This document shows positions 7,638-15,346 of a DNA stretch of 21,233 bases, one piece after another. Where the stretch lies: contig NZ_CALTTY010000022.1 of assembly GCF_943912385.1 (NCBI RefSeq), positions 1 to 21,233 on the forward strand, given 5' to 3'. This DNA is from an uncultured Anaerococcus sp. (GTDB lineage: Bacteria > Bacillota > Clostridia > Tissierellales > Peptoniphilaceae). Numbering within the stretch: position 1 is the stretch's first letter; each line of letters starts with the position of its first letter. A program made the translations under genes and the position numbers. The notes beneath the pieces are model-generated. The model worked only from the letters and a program-made list of their open reading frames with translations. It searched no databases and was not told the origin of the DNA.

Positions 7638-7647
7638 GGTAAATATA

Positions 7648-9675
7648 ATGAAAAATTTAAATAAATTTATTTTAATAATAATTGTAGTAATTTCTAGTAT
7701 GTTGTGTACTAATATATTTATAGTTAAAGAATATCAAAGGTTAAGAAACTTTGAAAAAACTGATGGTAGTATTCAAATATATATAAAAGATGCAAATGTA
7801 AAAACTGATGATTTTCTTGATGAATTATCTAGCTTATCAAAAAAATACAATGTATCATTTATAAAACCATCAAGCAAACAACACAACTATTACAAGAGCA
7901 TGATAATTGATGATGATACTTTTCCATATAATAAATTTGGAGGATATTTTAATAGTGAGAATTTGCCTAAAAAGCTTGGAGTGTTTATGAAAATTGGAAC
8001 ACTTAATTTTGTGGATATGAAAGAATATTTTGATAAGACTGGAGATTCTATTAATGGTGAATATTCGATAATATCTGAAAAAGAGAGTGAATATGACAAA
8101 CTTGTTGTAGACCTTGCCGAATATCTTAATCAAAATCCTGATACTCTTATGGAAAAAAGATATGGTAGCGGGTTTACTTATATAAATAATACTTCAATAT
8201 TTACAAGTATTGGCATTGTGGTTGCCTTACTTACTTTACTTTTAGTATCTATATATACTCCTTTGCTTCAAATGAGAAAAATAGGTATTGAAAAGCTACT
8301 TGGTATTAAAAAAATTGATATACTAAAATCATTAATGCTTCCAAATATCCTTACTATAATCCTTACAAGTGTCCTAGTAGATATTTCTGTTTTACTTTAT
8401 AATACTTATATTCCTGCTTATTTTCTTATAAGTCTAATCTTTCTGCAAATGTTGATTATTCTTATTTACTTAATAATTGGACTTGCTTTAAATTATATAA
8501 TCAAAAAAATAAGTATAAGTAATATGATAAAAGGATTTACTTCTATAAAGTGGTTGCATTTTATCAATTTTGCCTTTAAAATAGTGTTTTCTATTTTTAC
8601 ACTTGGGACTCTTGCTCTATTAGCCATAAGCTTTAATTTTACATTTGATAGTTTAAAGCAAGCTGACTTTTATTCTAGAAAAAGTCCAGATTATTTGACT
8701 GGTGAAGTAATATACTCTAGTGAGGGCGCCTATACTAGTGGTAGTGAAGATAGAAAAAATCAGTATGCTGCTTATAAAAAAATGATAGAGAGAATAAATG
8801 ATGTTAAGTATATTGCCTATAATTCTTTCGAGCCGTATTGGTACAATAATAAATATTCTAGAGGGTATGCTATAGATATTTTGAATGTAAATGAAAGCTA
8901 TTTAAATGACCTAGGACTTAAGGCTCATAAGGGAGAAAATGTTATATATGTGCCTTCATCAATGAAAGATAAAGATTTAAAAGAGATTTTATCATATTAC
9001 TTAGCTGATATAAAAGATACTAATGATATTGACTATGAAAAATTAAAAAAAATTAATATAGACATTTACTATTATGATGATACTCTTGAAACAATAACAT
9101 ATGATGAAAAGAAACCTTTTGTTAAAAATCCAATAGTTTCATTAGTTGATGATTTAAATATGACTGAAAAAGTTCAATCTTCTCTTCCAAGAACTGGAAT
9201 ATCAAATCCCATAAAGATAGAAAATACAAAATATAATAGGCAAACAATTGAAGATATATATAAAATATATGATGGTAAATTTGCCATGAAATTTTCTCCA
9301 ATTTCATCTATTTTTCAAGAAAGGCTAGATGAGTATAAGTCATTAATTTTCAAAGTATCTAGTGTATTTGTTTTATTGACTGTAATGTCAATATTTATAT
9401 CCTTTTTTATAGTGGAGGGATACTTTTTAACAGAAAATGATTACTTAAATGTTACAAAACTTCTAGGTCATAAGATATTTGATAGATTTGCTATACTTTT
9501 TTCAATTATTGGAGTAATAGACGCTATATTTCTAATATTGTTAATATTAATTAGCAAAAATTGGTTAGCAAGCGGAATATTCATTTTATATATATTGATA
9601 GATTTACTACTAATAGTATTCTTTATAAGATTTAATGATAAAAAAAGTCTTTCTAGCAAATTAAAAGGAGCATAA
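7648..9675 (+). CDS. Bacteriocin-associated integral membrane protein (DUF1430-like, FtsX/MacB topology)
   Basis: A membrane protein of 675 residues of the type found next to lactococcin 972-like peptides. It probably forms an ABC system with the next gene for immunity or for handling the bacteriocin. One membrane helix at residues 6-25 is followed by an outside domain (~27-180) and helices near 185-207, 230-250, 258-282 and 310-333. A second outside domain (~335-560) and helices near 566-588, 612-634 and 640-660 complete it. Both halves carry the FtsX-like LLGIKK / LLGHK coupling motif after a helix, so it is a duplicated MacB-type permease. ATG 7648 is chosen because the upstream GTG 7624 lies inside the terminator stem. 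No good ribosome binding site precedes 7648. The gene is markedly AT-rich. Confidence 0.85.
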   Translation: MKNLNKFILIIIVVISSMLCTNIFIVKEYQRLRNFEKTDGSIQIYIKDANVKTDDFLDELSSLSKKYNVSFIKPSSKQHNYYKSMIIDDDTFPYNKFGGYFNSENLPKKLGVFMKIGTLNFVDMKEYFDKTGDSINGEYSIISEKESEYDKLVVDLAEYLNQNPDTLMEKRYGSGFTYINNTSIFTSIGIVVALLTLLLVSIYTPLLQMRKIGIEKLLGIKKIDILKSLMLPNILTIILTSVLVDISVLLYNTYIPAYFLISLIFLQMLIILIYLIIGLALNYIIKKISISNMIKGFTSIKWLHFINFAFKIVFSIFTLGTLALLAISFNFTFDSLKQADFYSRKSPDYLTGEVIYSSEGAYTSGSEDRKNQYAAYKKMIERINDVKYIAYNSFEPYWYNNKYSRGYAIDILNVNESYLNDLGLKAHKGENVIYVPSSMKDKDLKEILSYYLADIKDTNDIDYEKLKKINIDIYYYDDTLETITYDEKKPFVKNPIVSLVDDLNMTEKVQSSLPRTGISNPIKIENTKYNRQTIEDIYKIYDGKFAMKFSPISSIFQERLDEYKSLIFKVSSVFVLLTVMSIFISFFIVEGYFLTENDYLNVTKLLGHKIFDRFAILFSIIGVIDAIFLILLILISKNWLASGIFILYILIDLLLIVFFIRFNDKKSLSSKLKGA

Positions 9676-9677
9676 AA

Positions 9678-10307
9678 ATGATTAAAATAAGTAACTTAAC
9701 AAAATCATTTGACAATCATATAGTATTAGACAATATAAACATAGAAATAAAAAAAGGAGAAATGTTAGCAATAGTAGGTAAATCAGGATCAGGCAAATCA
9801 ACTCTTTTAAATATAATAGGAATGATAGAGGGAGATTATGAGGGAGATTATCAATTTAAGGATTATAAAAATGTAAAAGTTAATAGTAAAATGAGCTCTA
9901 AGATAATAAGAGAAGAAATGTCTTTTATTTTTCAGTCATTTGCTCTTATAGAAGATGAGTCTGTCAAAAAAAACTTATTACTTGCTTTACAATATGTAAA
10001 GTTAAATAAAGATGAGAAAGAAAATCTTATGATAGCAGCACTAAAAAGTGTAGGTCTTGATGGAATATTAGACAAAAAGATAGCAAGTCTATCAGGAGGA
10101 GAGCAACAAAGGGTGGCACTTGCCAGAGCGATCCTAAAACCATCAAGCCTTATATTAGCAGATGAACCAACAGGCTCCTTAGATGAAAAGAACAAAATTG
10201 ATGTAATAGATATTCTAAAAGAACTTAATAATAAGGGTAAGACAATACTAGTTGTAACTCATGATGATTATACAGCTAGTAGATGTGATAGAAAATTTGT
10301 CTTATAG
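9678..10307 (+). CDS. Bacteriocin-associated ABC transporter ATP-binding protein
   Basis: The ATPase partner of the preceding permease, 209 residues, of the MacB/LolD-like class seen in lactococcin 972 loci. Walker A is GKSGSGKST (residues ~34-42). The Q-loop is in SFIFQSFAL, the signature is LSGGEQQRVALARAI, Walker B is LILADEPTGSLD and the switch histidine is in VVTHDD. All catalytic elements are intact. AAGGAG (9665-9670) stands seven bases before the ATG and overlaps the permease end, so the two are coupled. A perfect 12-base tandem duplication (9828-9851) encodes EGDYEGDY after Walker A. Confidence 0.93.
   Translation: MIKISNLTKSFDNHIVLDNINIEIKKGEMLAIVGKSGSGKSTLLNIIGMIEGDYEGDYQFKDYKNVKVNSKMSSKIIREEMSFIFQSFALIEDESVKKNLLLALQYVKLNKDEKENLMIAALKSVGLDGILDKKIASLSGGEQQRVALARAILKPSSLILADEPTGSLDEKNKIDVIDILKELNNKGKTILVVTHDDYTASRCDRKFVL
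9828..9851 (+). repeat. Perfect 12-bp tandem duplication in the ABC ATPase gene
   Basis: GAGGGAGATTAT occurs twice head to tail (9828-9839, 9840-9851). It keeps the frame and duplicates EGDY in the loop between Walker A and the Q-loop. It probably arose by replication slippage. Confidence 0.9.
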
Positions 10308-10313
10308 TATAAT

Positions 10314-10344
10314 AAAAGCAAGGACTATGAAAGTCTTGCTTTTT
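10314..10344 (+). terminator. Terminator after the bacteriocin cassette
   Basis: AAAGCAA, a bulged G, and GACT pair with AGTC and TTGCTTT, followed by a T-rich tract running to 10349. The stem has about 11 pairs and begins seven bases after the ABC ATPase stop. Confidence 0.8.
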
Positions 10345-10367
10345 CTTTTAAATAAAATAGAATTATA

Positions 10368-10373
10368 TATAAT
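10368..10373 (+). promoter_or_regulatory. Candidate -10 box for the small membrane protein gene
   Basis: A perfect TATAAT lies just after the cassette terminator. No convincing -35 box is visible. The expected transcript start near 10380 would give a leader of about 37 bases to the ATG at 10417. Confidence 0.4.
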
Positions 10374-10416
10374 ATATATCATGAATTTAGAAGAGAGCTT
10401 TAAGAAAAGGATACAA

Positions 10417-10830
10417 ATGCAAAATAAAAAAGTACAAAAATTACTTATTTTTGAGTTAGTAATTATGATAGTTCAACTTATATTATCAATTTTCTTTGAT
10501 AATATTTATTTAAGGACTATGGGTGAGGGAACAAGGACAATTATTGTTAGAAGCAACTTTTTATCTTATATGACTTGGGGCTATGGTAACTATTTTCCTC
10601 TACTTTTTATCATATTTACTATAATCACAATGCTTCTTCTTATTATTAGTTATGTTAGAAATAATTTTGATGAGGATAAACTTAGTTCAAACTTGATAAT
10701 ATTAGGGGGATTAGTTTTTTTACTTATCCCATTATTTATCAGAATGATGGTTATAAGCAAAGGTACTGCTTTAATTATTACCTTGCAAGTTATTTTGTTG
10801 GTATTAAATATAATAAGGACAAATATATAG
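10417..10830 (+). CDS. Small four-helix membrane protein, unknown function
   Basis: I do not recognise a family. The product has 137 residues and about four membrane segments: LLIFELVIMIVQLILSIFF near the N-terminus, FPLLFIIFTIITMLLLIISY, LIILGGLVFLLIPLFI and IITLQVILLVLNII. ATG 10417 is chosen because AAAAGGA (10405-10411) stands five bases before it. An alternative ATG at 10381 has no ribosome binding site. The gene has the same AT-rich composition as the bacteriocin genes just upstream and lies inside the pgsA-recA insert, but after a terminator and with its own -10 box. It could be an accessory immunity protein. That is only a guess from position. Confidence 0.65.
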   Translation: MQNKKVQKLLIFELVIMIVQLILSIFFDNIYLRTMGEGTRTIIVRSNFLSYMTWGYGNYFPLLFIIFTIITMLLLIISYVRNNFDEDKLSSNLIILGGLVFLLIPLFIRMMVISKGTALIITLQVILLVLNIIRTNI

Positions 10831-10859
10831 CTTGCACTTTAAGAATCTATAAAAAGATA

Positions 10860-10865
10860 TATAAT
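10860..10865 (+). promoter_or_regulatory. Candidate recA -10 box
   Basis: A perfect TATAAT lies 40 bases before the recA ATG. The best -35 is weak (TTTAAG at 10838-10843, 16 bases away). No GAAC-N4-GTTC type LexA box is visible nearby. Confidence 0.4.
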
Positions 10866-10905
10866 GAAAATATATGATTGGACATTTAGTGTATAAGGAG
10901 TGTAT

Positions 10906-11961
10906 ATGGACGTAAATAAGAAAAAGGCCCTTGACCAGGCCTTTAAGCAGATAGAGAAAAAATACGGCAAGGGATCTATTATGAAAATGGGAGAGGCGCC
11001 AAGAGTATCTATAGATGCTATTCCTACAGGGGCAGTAAACCTTGATATAGCCTTAGGAATTGGTGGTATCCCAAGGGGAAGAGTAGTTGAAATATATGGA
11101 CCAGAATCATCTGGTAAGACAACTCTTGCACTTCATATAGTATCAGAAGCCCAAAAGCTTGGCGATACCTGTGCCTTTATCGACGCTGAGCACGCCCTAG
11201 ATGCTGAGTATGCTAAAAACCTTGGGGTAAATGTGGATGAGCTTATCTTATCCCAACCAGATACAGGTGAGGCAGGTCTTGATATAGCAGAAAGCCTTGT
11301 TAGGAGTGGGGCAGTAGGCTTAATTGTTGTCGACTCTGTAGCAGCCCTTGTACCAAAGGCTGAAATTGAAGGTGAAATGGGAGATAGCCACATGGGTCTT
11401 CAAGCAAGGCTAATGAGCCAGGCTCTAAGGAGACTTACAGGGATTATCTCAAAATCAAATACTACAGTTGTATTTATCAACCAGCTAAGAGAGAAAATCG
11501 GGGTTATGTTTGGTAGTCCTGAGACAACAACAGGTGGTCGTGCCCTTAAGTTCTATTCTTCGGTAAGACTTGATATCAGAAGGATTAAAACTATAACTGA
11601 AGGTGATAATTCAATTGGTTCAAGAACCAGGGTTAAAATCGTTAAAAATAAGGTGGCCCCACCATTTAAGATTGTAGAATTTGATATTATGTATGGTAAG
11701 GGTATTTCAAAAACAGGGGTCCTCTTAGATACGGCTGTAGACCTTGATATAGTTGAAAAGGCAGGATCTTGGTACTCATATGGCGATGAAAGACTCGGCC
11801 AGGGTAGGGAAAAGGTCAAGACCATGCTTGAAGAAAACCCTGAGTTAGTAAAAGACATAGACCAAAAGGTCAGAGAAGCCTTTAAGGCAGAAACAGAAGA
11901 ATTAGCCGAAGAAGAAAGCGATGAAGATAAGCAAGAATCACTTCTTGATGAGAAAAAATAA
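10906..11961 (+). CDS. recA: Recombinase RecA
   Basis: Forms ATP-dependent filaments on single-stranded DNA for strand exchange, and triggers LexA cleavage where LexA exists. 351 residues, normal length. The N-terminus has the standard ALDQAFKQIEKKYGKGSIMK block. Walker A GPESSGKT is at 65-72, Walker B is LIVVDSVAAL, and FINQLREKIGVMFGSPETT is the DNA-binding loop 2 region. The C-terminal tail is strongly acidic (EELAEEESDEDKQE), as usual. ATG 10906 is preferred over GTG 10900: AAGGAG (10895-10900) lies five bases before the ATG. It is separated from pgsA by the bacteriocin insert and converges with dinB. Confidence 0.97.
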   Translation: MDVNKKKALDQAFKQIEKKYGKGSIMKMGEAPRVSIDAIPTGAVNLDIALGIGGIPRGRVVEIYGPESSGKTTLALHIVSEAQKLGDTCAFIDAEHALDAEYAKNLGVNVDELILSQPDTGEAGLDIAESLVRSGAVGLIVVDSVAALVPKAEIEGEMGDSHMGLQARLMSQALRRLTGIISKSNTTVVFINQLREKIGVMFGSPETTTGGRALKFYSSVRLDIRRIKTITEGDNSIGSRTRVKIVKNKVAPPFKIVEFDIMYGKGISKTGVLLDTAVDLDIVEKAGSWYSYGDERLGQGREKVKTMLEENPELVKDIDQKVREAFKAETEELAEEESDEDKQESLLDEKK

Positions 11962-11977
11962 AAGATTTTAAATTAAA

Positions 11978-12012
11978 ACCACGGAGAGAGATTTTCTGCC
12001 GTGGTCTTTTTT
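11978..12012 (+). terminator. recA terminator
   Basis: ACCACGG (11978-11984) pairs with CCGTGGT (11999-12005), followed by CTTTTTT. It begins 16 bases after the recA stop. Confidence 0.88.
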
Positions 12013-12051
12013 GTCTATTTAAGTAAGTTGAGCTAACGAAAAGGGCGAAAC

Positions 12052-12094
12052 AAAAAAGCTGATCTTGGAAAATAGCTAAACCTATTCTGCTTTT
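12052..12094 (-). terminator. Candidate dinB terminator
   Basis: Read on the minus strand, AAAAGC pairs with GCTTTT and an inner AATAG pairs with CTATT, with an asymmetric internal loop. TTTTTTG follows. Wider arms, AAGTTGA (12025-12031) and TCAACTT (12094-12100), could enclose it. It starts 12 bases beyond the dinB stop. Confidence 0.45.
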
Positions 12095-12105
12095 CAACTT
12101 TTGAT

Positions 12106-13140
12106 TTATAAAAATGTTAGTTGGTTTAGGTCTCTGGCTGATAGGTTTGAAAGGGATATGCCTATTAGTCTTATGTATTCGTCCTTAAAGACTTCGTCAA
12201 AAAGATTTGCTGACTCCCTATATATATCATCTGCCTTATAAATTGGCTCTTGGAGGGTAGTGGAACGGGTTTTGTTTTTAAAAAATTCATCTTTTAGCTT
12301 TATAGATACAGTTTTAGCCTGGATGTCCTTTTTTTCCATTTCTTCTTCTATCAGGATAGAAATCTTTTTTAAGTATTCTTTTAAAAAATTAGCATCATTG
12401 GTATTTTGTCTGAGGGTCCTTTCCTTGCCTATTGATTTTCTCCCCCTGGAAGGATTTACAGGCCTTAGGTCAATTCCCCTTATGACATCGTAAATATAGT
12501 CCCCGCCCTTGCCAAAAAGCTCTTCTAGAAATGCTCTATCCAGCCTTAGAAGGTCGGCTACCTTGTAGATACCAATCCTGTTTAGCTTATCCCTTGCTGC
12601 CCTGCCTATGCCGTGGACCCTGCCTACAGGAAGGCTTGGAAGGATTATAGACGCTTCTTTTTTGTTTATGTACTTGATACCAAAGGGCTTGTTCCAGTCG
12701 CTTGCTAGCTTGGCTAAAAACTTATTATAAGAAATACCAATAGAAATTGGAATCTGAGTCTTTTCTAAAACCTCCCTTTGGATGTCTCTAGCAAAGACTA
12801 TAGGGTCATCTAAGTCTATTTCAATATAGGCCTCGTCAATAGAAACTTGCTCATATAAATCTGCATGGACTCTTATAAGGTCAAAGACTTCTGTCGATTT
12901 TTCCCTATAGTAGGGGTGGTCGACCTTGACTAAGATTAAATTAGGACATAGGTCTTTGACTATAAAGACAGGCATAGCAGAGTGGATGCCGTACTTTCTT
13001 GCCTTGTAGTTGGCTGTTGTGATAATAGACTTATTGGTCAGTCCACCCACGGCCATGGGTCTAGTTTTTAGTTGTGGGTTTCTTATTTCTTCGCAGGATG
13101 CATAGAAGGCATCGCAGTCAATATGGATGATGTACTTCAT
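12106..13140 (-). CDS. dinB: DNA polymerase IV (Y-family translesion polymerase)
   Basis: An error-prone polymerase that bypasses DNA lesions, 344 residues. The Y-family start IIHIDCDAFYASCEE carries Asp8. The second metal site is Asp102-Glu103 in VSIDEAYIEID. A helix-hairpin-helix segment (LPVGRVHGIGRAARDKLNRIGI) and the little-finger domain follow. The extreme C-terminus QLTFL resembles the sliding-clamp-binding peptide QLxLF. The ATG at 13140 is the natural family start but has no Shine-Dalgarno sequence. A TATAGT -10-like box lies six bases before it, so the mRNA may be leaderless. It converges with recA and diverges from rqcP. Confidence 0.94.
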   Translation of the reverse strand: MKYIIHIDCDAFYASCEEIRNPQLKTRPMAVGGLTNKSIITTANYKARKYGIHSAMPVFIVKDLCPNLILVKVDHPYYREKSTEVFDLIRVHADLYEQVSIDEAYIEIDLDDPIVFARDIQREVLEKTQIPISIGISYNKFLAKLASDWNKPFGIKYINKKEASIILPSLPVGRVHGIGRAARDKLNRIGIYKVADLLRLDRAFLEELFGKGGDYIYDVIRGIDLRPVNPSRGRKSIGKERTLRQNTNDANFLKEYLKKISILIEEEMEKKDIQAKTVSIKLKDEFFKNKTRSTTLQEPIYKADDIYRESANLFDEVFKDEYIRLIGISLSNLSARDLNQLTFL

Positions 13141-13146
13141 GTAATA

Positions 13147-13152
13147 ACTATA
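13147..13152 (-). promoter_or_regulatory. Candidate dinB -10 box placing the transcript start at the ATG
   Basis: On the minus strand TATAGT ends six bases before the dinB ATG. With usual spacing transcription would begin at or within a base or two of the start codon. The -35 is poor (TTAGCC). Confidence 0.35.
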
Positions 13153-13211
13153 CTAATTTTAGGAAATTTGGCTAAATTGCATAATGATGGCGGTAAAAGT
13201 AAAGTTATGGT

Positions 13212-13457
13212 ATGAGAGTAGACAAATTTTTAAAGAATTCTAGAATAATAAAAAGAAGGCAAGTTGCAAAGGAAGCTTGTGAAAATGAGCGTGTAAAGGT
13301 AAACGATAAGGTTGCCAAGGCAGGTAATCCTGTTGAGACAGGTGATATTATCGAAATTACTTTTGGTAAGTCAGTGCTTAAAGTTAGGGTTCTTGACCTA
13401 ATAGAAGGGGCTAAGAAGAGTACTGCTGATGATATGTATGAGGTTATAGATGACTAG
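13212..13457 (+). CDS. rqcP: S4-domain RNA-binding protein RqcP (YabO/HslR family)
   Basis: A small S4 RNA-binding protein of 81 residues. In Bacillus its relative RqcP works with RqcH on stalled 50S subunits to add alanine tails to incomplete proteins. The S4 fold covers nearly the whole chain: MRVDKFLKNSRIIKRRQVAKEA, then the VKVNDKVAKAGNPVETGDIIEI core. The N-terminal RVDKFLK start matches the family, although no clear ribosome binding site precedes it. divIC overlaps its end by eight bases. The rqcP-divIC-tilS-hpt order follows the Bacillus yabO-divIC-tilS-hprT neighbourhood without sporulation genes. Confidence 0.9.
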   Translation: MRVDKFLKNSRIIKRRQVAKEACENERVKVNDKVAKAGNPVETGDIIEITFGKSVLKVRVLDLIEGAKKSTADDMYEVIDD

Positions 13458-13992
13458 GGATACTAGTGATAGGAGAAGGGCAAGGAGGGATTCCTACCTT
13501 TCAAAAAGAAGAAAGAAAAATAAAAGATTTTTAAGGACAGCGGGGGGAATTATTATAATTTCTAGTCTGGGATTTTTCTACCTAAATTCTTCCATGAATA
13601 AGGAAAATGAAGAAATGAAAAAAGATATTGTCTCAAGCCAAGAGAAACTAGAAGGTGTTAAGTCGGAAATTGATGAGCTTAAAGAAGACTATGAGATGAG
13701 AAATACTGACAAGTTCAAGGAAAAAGTCGCCAGGGAAAGACTAGGCATGGTAAAAAAAGCTGATAAAGTTCAAGAAGAAAATTCAGTTATAAATCAAGTT
13801 TCAGATCCAAATCAGAATAATGAAGAGAGTGATTTAGAAAATTCTAGTGAACAAGCCGATTCCAGCGAAGCTCAAAACGTCTCAAATCCTAACCAAGGGG
13901 CAAGTAACCAGGAAAGTCCTGAAGCTGAGCTACCACCACAAACTGAGCAAAATCAAGAGGTAAATGCTGAGGCAGAGTCAAATGGAAATTGA
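13450..13992 (+). CDS. divIC: Septum formation initiator DivIC/FtsB family
   Basis: A bitopic division protein of 180 residues that joins the FtsL-DivIB complex. A basic cytoplasmic N-terminus (1-28, rich in Arg and Lys) is followed by one membrane helix at ~31-46. An outside coiled coil (~50-85) comes next, then the conserved block DKFKEKVARERLGMVKK (88-104). Residues 110-180 form an unusual tail of Asn, Gln, Glu, Ser and Pro, predicted disordered, which typical DivIC/FtsB proteins of about 100-125 residues lack. It overlaps rqcP by eight bases and tilS by 11 bases. Confidence 0.88.
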   Translation: MTRDTSDRRRARRDSYLSKRRKKNKRFLRTAGGIIIISSLGFFYLNSSMNKENEEMKKDIVSSQEKLEGVKSEIDELKEDYEMRNTDKFKEKVARERLGMVKKADKVQEENSVINQVSDPNQNNEESDLENSSEQADSSEAQNVSNPNQGASNQESPEAELPPQTEQNQEVNAEAESNGN

Positions 13993-15346
13993 AGATAGGG
14001 TCTTTAAGGTCATAAAAGACTATGACTTAATTAATGAGGGGGATACTCTTATAATAGGGGCTAGTGGCGGTCCAGACAGTCAATTCATGGTCTATGTTTT
14101 AGATAAATTAAAAGATGAGTTGGGTTTTAAAATGGTCTTAGCCCACTTAAACCACCTCCATAGGAAGGAGGCAGGAAGAGACCTGGACCTGGTAAGACAA
14201 ACTGCAAAAAATCTTAAGCTTGACTTTTACTCAAGGGAGAGGTCGATGGATGACTATGCCAAAAAGCTAAAAATTTCTCCGGAAGATGCTGGAAGGCGAC
14301 TCCGTTATGAGTTTTTTAGAGACCTTGCAATAAATTACCCAAAAAGCAAGATTGCCATTGCCCACAACAAGGACGACCAGGCTGAGACAGTCCTAATGAG
14401 GATAATAAGAGGGACGGGCCTAGACGGACTAAGGGCTATGGATTACAAATCAGCTGATATCATAAGACCCATACTCGGCATAGATAAAAGAGAGATTCTA
14501 TCCTACCTTGATAAAAATTCCTATCCCTATGCCATAGACCATACAAACTTTGAAAATGACTATACGAGAAACAAGTTAAGGCTTGATATCTTACCCGAGA
14601 TGGCGAAGATAAACCCCACCATTATCAATCAAATTTTTAGGCTGTCAGTGCTTGCTAAGGAAGATTTAAAAATCTTAGATGACTTGGTTGATAAAAATAT
14701 GGAGGAAATGGCAGATGTCAAAAAAGATAGGATAAGCTTTGATAGGCTTAAGTTTGAAAGGACAGATTCAAGTCTATTAAGGAGAATCTTAAGAAGGTCT
14801 ATTGAAATTATAAAAGGAGAAGTAAAAGACTTTTCCAAGGAAAATATCGATGAATTTTTAAAAATTCGAGAGCTTGAAACTGGAAAGATGGTCATAAAAG
14901 ATGATATAAGGCTTAGAAAATCTTATGAAAAGTATTTTCTAGAGCTTACTTCTAGTAATTTTAAAATTGATTTAGAGCTTGACTTAGCTGAAGACTCTGA
15001 AGTATTTTTTAATGGAAATTATATAAAAACAAGTATAATTTCTAGTGGTAAATTTAATAATGATAAGAATGTGGGATATTTTGACTATGACAAACTTACT
15101 TTTCCCCTTAAGATAAGGACAAGGAGGAAAGGTGATAGGTTTATCCCCCTAGGCCACAAGACTAATAAGAAATTGAAGGATTTTTTAAGTAAAGAAAAGG
15201 TCGACAGGCTTAGAAGAGATCAAATTCCCCTTATTGTATCAGATGAAAAGATAGTCTGGGTCGCACCTTTTAGGATTAGCGATGAATTCAAGGTAACCAG
15301 TAAAACAAAGAAAATACTAAAAATTGAGGTATATGATGAGAATTGA
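13982..15346 (+). CDS. tilS: tRNA(Ile)-lysidine synthase
   Basis: Converts C34 of the CAU-anticodon isoleucine tRNA to lysidine so that it reads AUA. 454 residues. The PP-loop SGGPDS is at residues 28-33. AHLNHLHRKEAGRDLDL and AHNKDDQAETVLMRIIRGTGLDGLRAM are the expected N-terminal domain blocks. The C-terminal domain ends in FIPLGHKTNKKLKDFLSKEK and VWVAPFRISD, as in full-length TilS. ATG 13982 is preferred over 13964, because GAGG (13969-13972) is nine bases upstream of the former and only three bases from the latter with its own GAGG. It overlaps divIC and hpt at both ends. Confidence 0.93.
   Translation: MEIEDRVFKVIKDYDLINEGDTLIIGASGGPDSQFMVYVLDKLKDELGFKMVLAHLNHLHRKEAGRDLDLVRQTAKNLKLDFYSRERSMDDYAKKLKISPEDAGRRLRYEFFRDLAINYPKSKIAIAHNKDDQAETVLMRIIRGTGLDGLRAMDYKSADIIRPILGIDKREILSYLDKNSYPYAIDHTNFENDYTRNKLRLDILPEMAKINPTIINQIFRLSVLAKEDLKILDDLVDKNMEEMADVKKDRISFDRLKFERTDSSLLRRILRRSIEIIKGEVKDFSKENIDEFLKIRELETGKMVIKDDIRLRKSYEKYFLELTSSNFKIDLELDLAEDSEVFFNGNYIKTSIISSGKFNNDKNVGYFDYDKLTFPLKIRTRRKGDRFIPLGHKTNKKLKDFLSKEKVDRLRRDQIPLIVSDEKIVWVAPFRISDEFKVTSKTKKILKIEVYDEN

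Noticed and set aside
7624..7647. GTG 7624 as the permease start
   Set aside because: It lies inside the right arm of the terminator and adds eight residues that precede the natural N-terminal helix.
10261..10416. Upstream extension of the four-helix membrane protein
   Set aside because: The extension lies across the ABC ATPase end and its terminator. The first well-placed ribosome binding site (10405-10411) selects ATG 10417.
12025..12100. AAGTTGA/TCAACTT arms as a mobile-element inverted repeat
   Set aside because: There is no gene between the arms and no target duplication. They are better read as the outer part of the dinB terminator region.
10831..13211. SOS (LexA) control of recA and dinB
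   Set aside because: I looked for GAAC-N4-GTTC type boxes before both genes and saw none.
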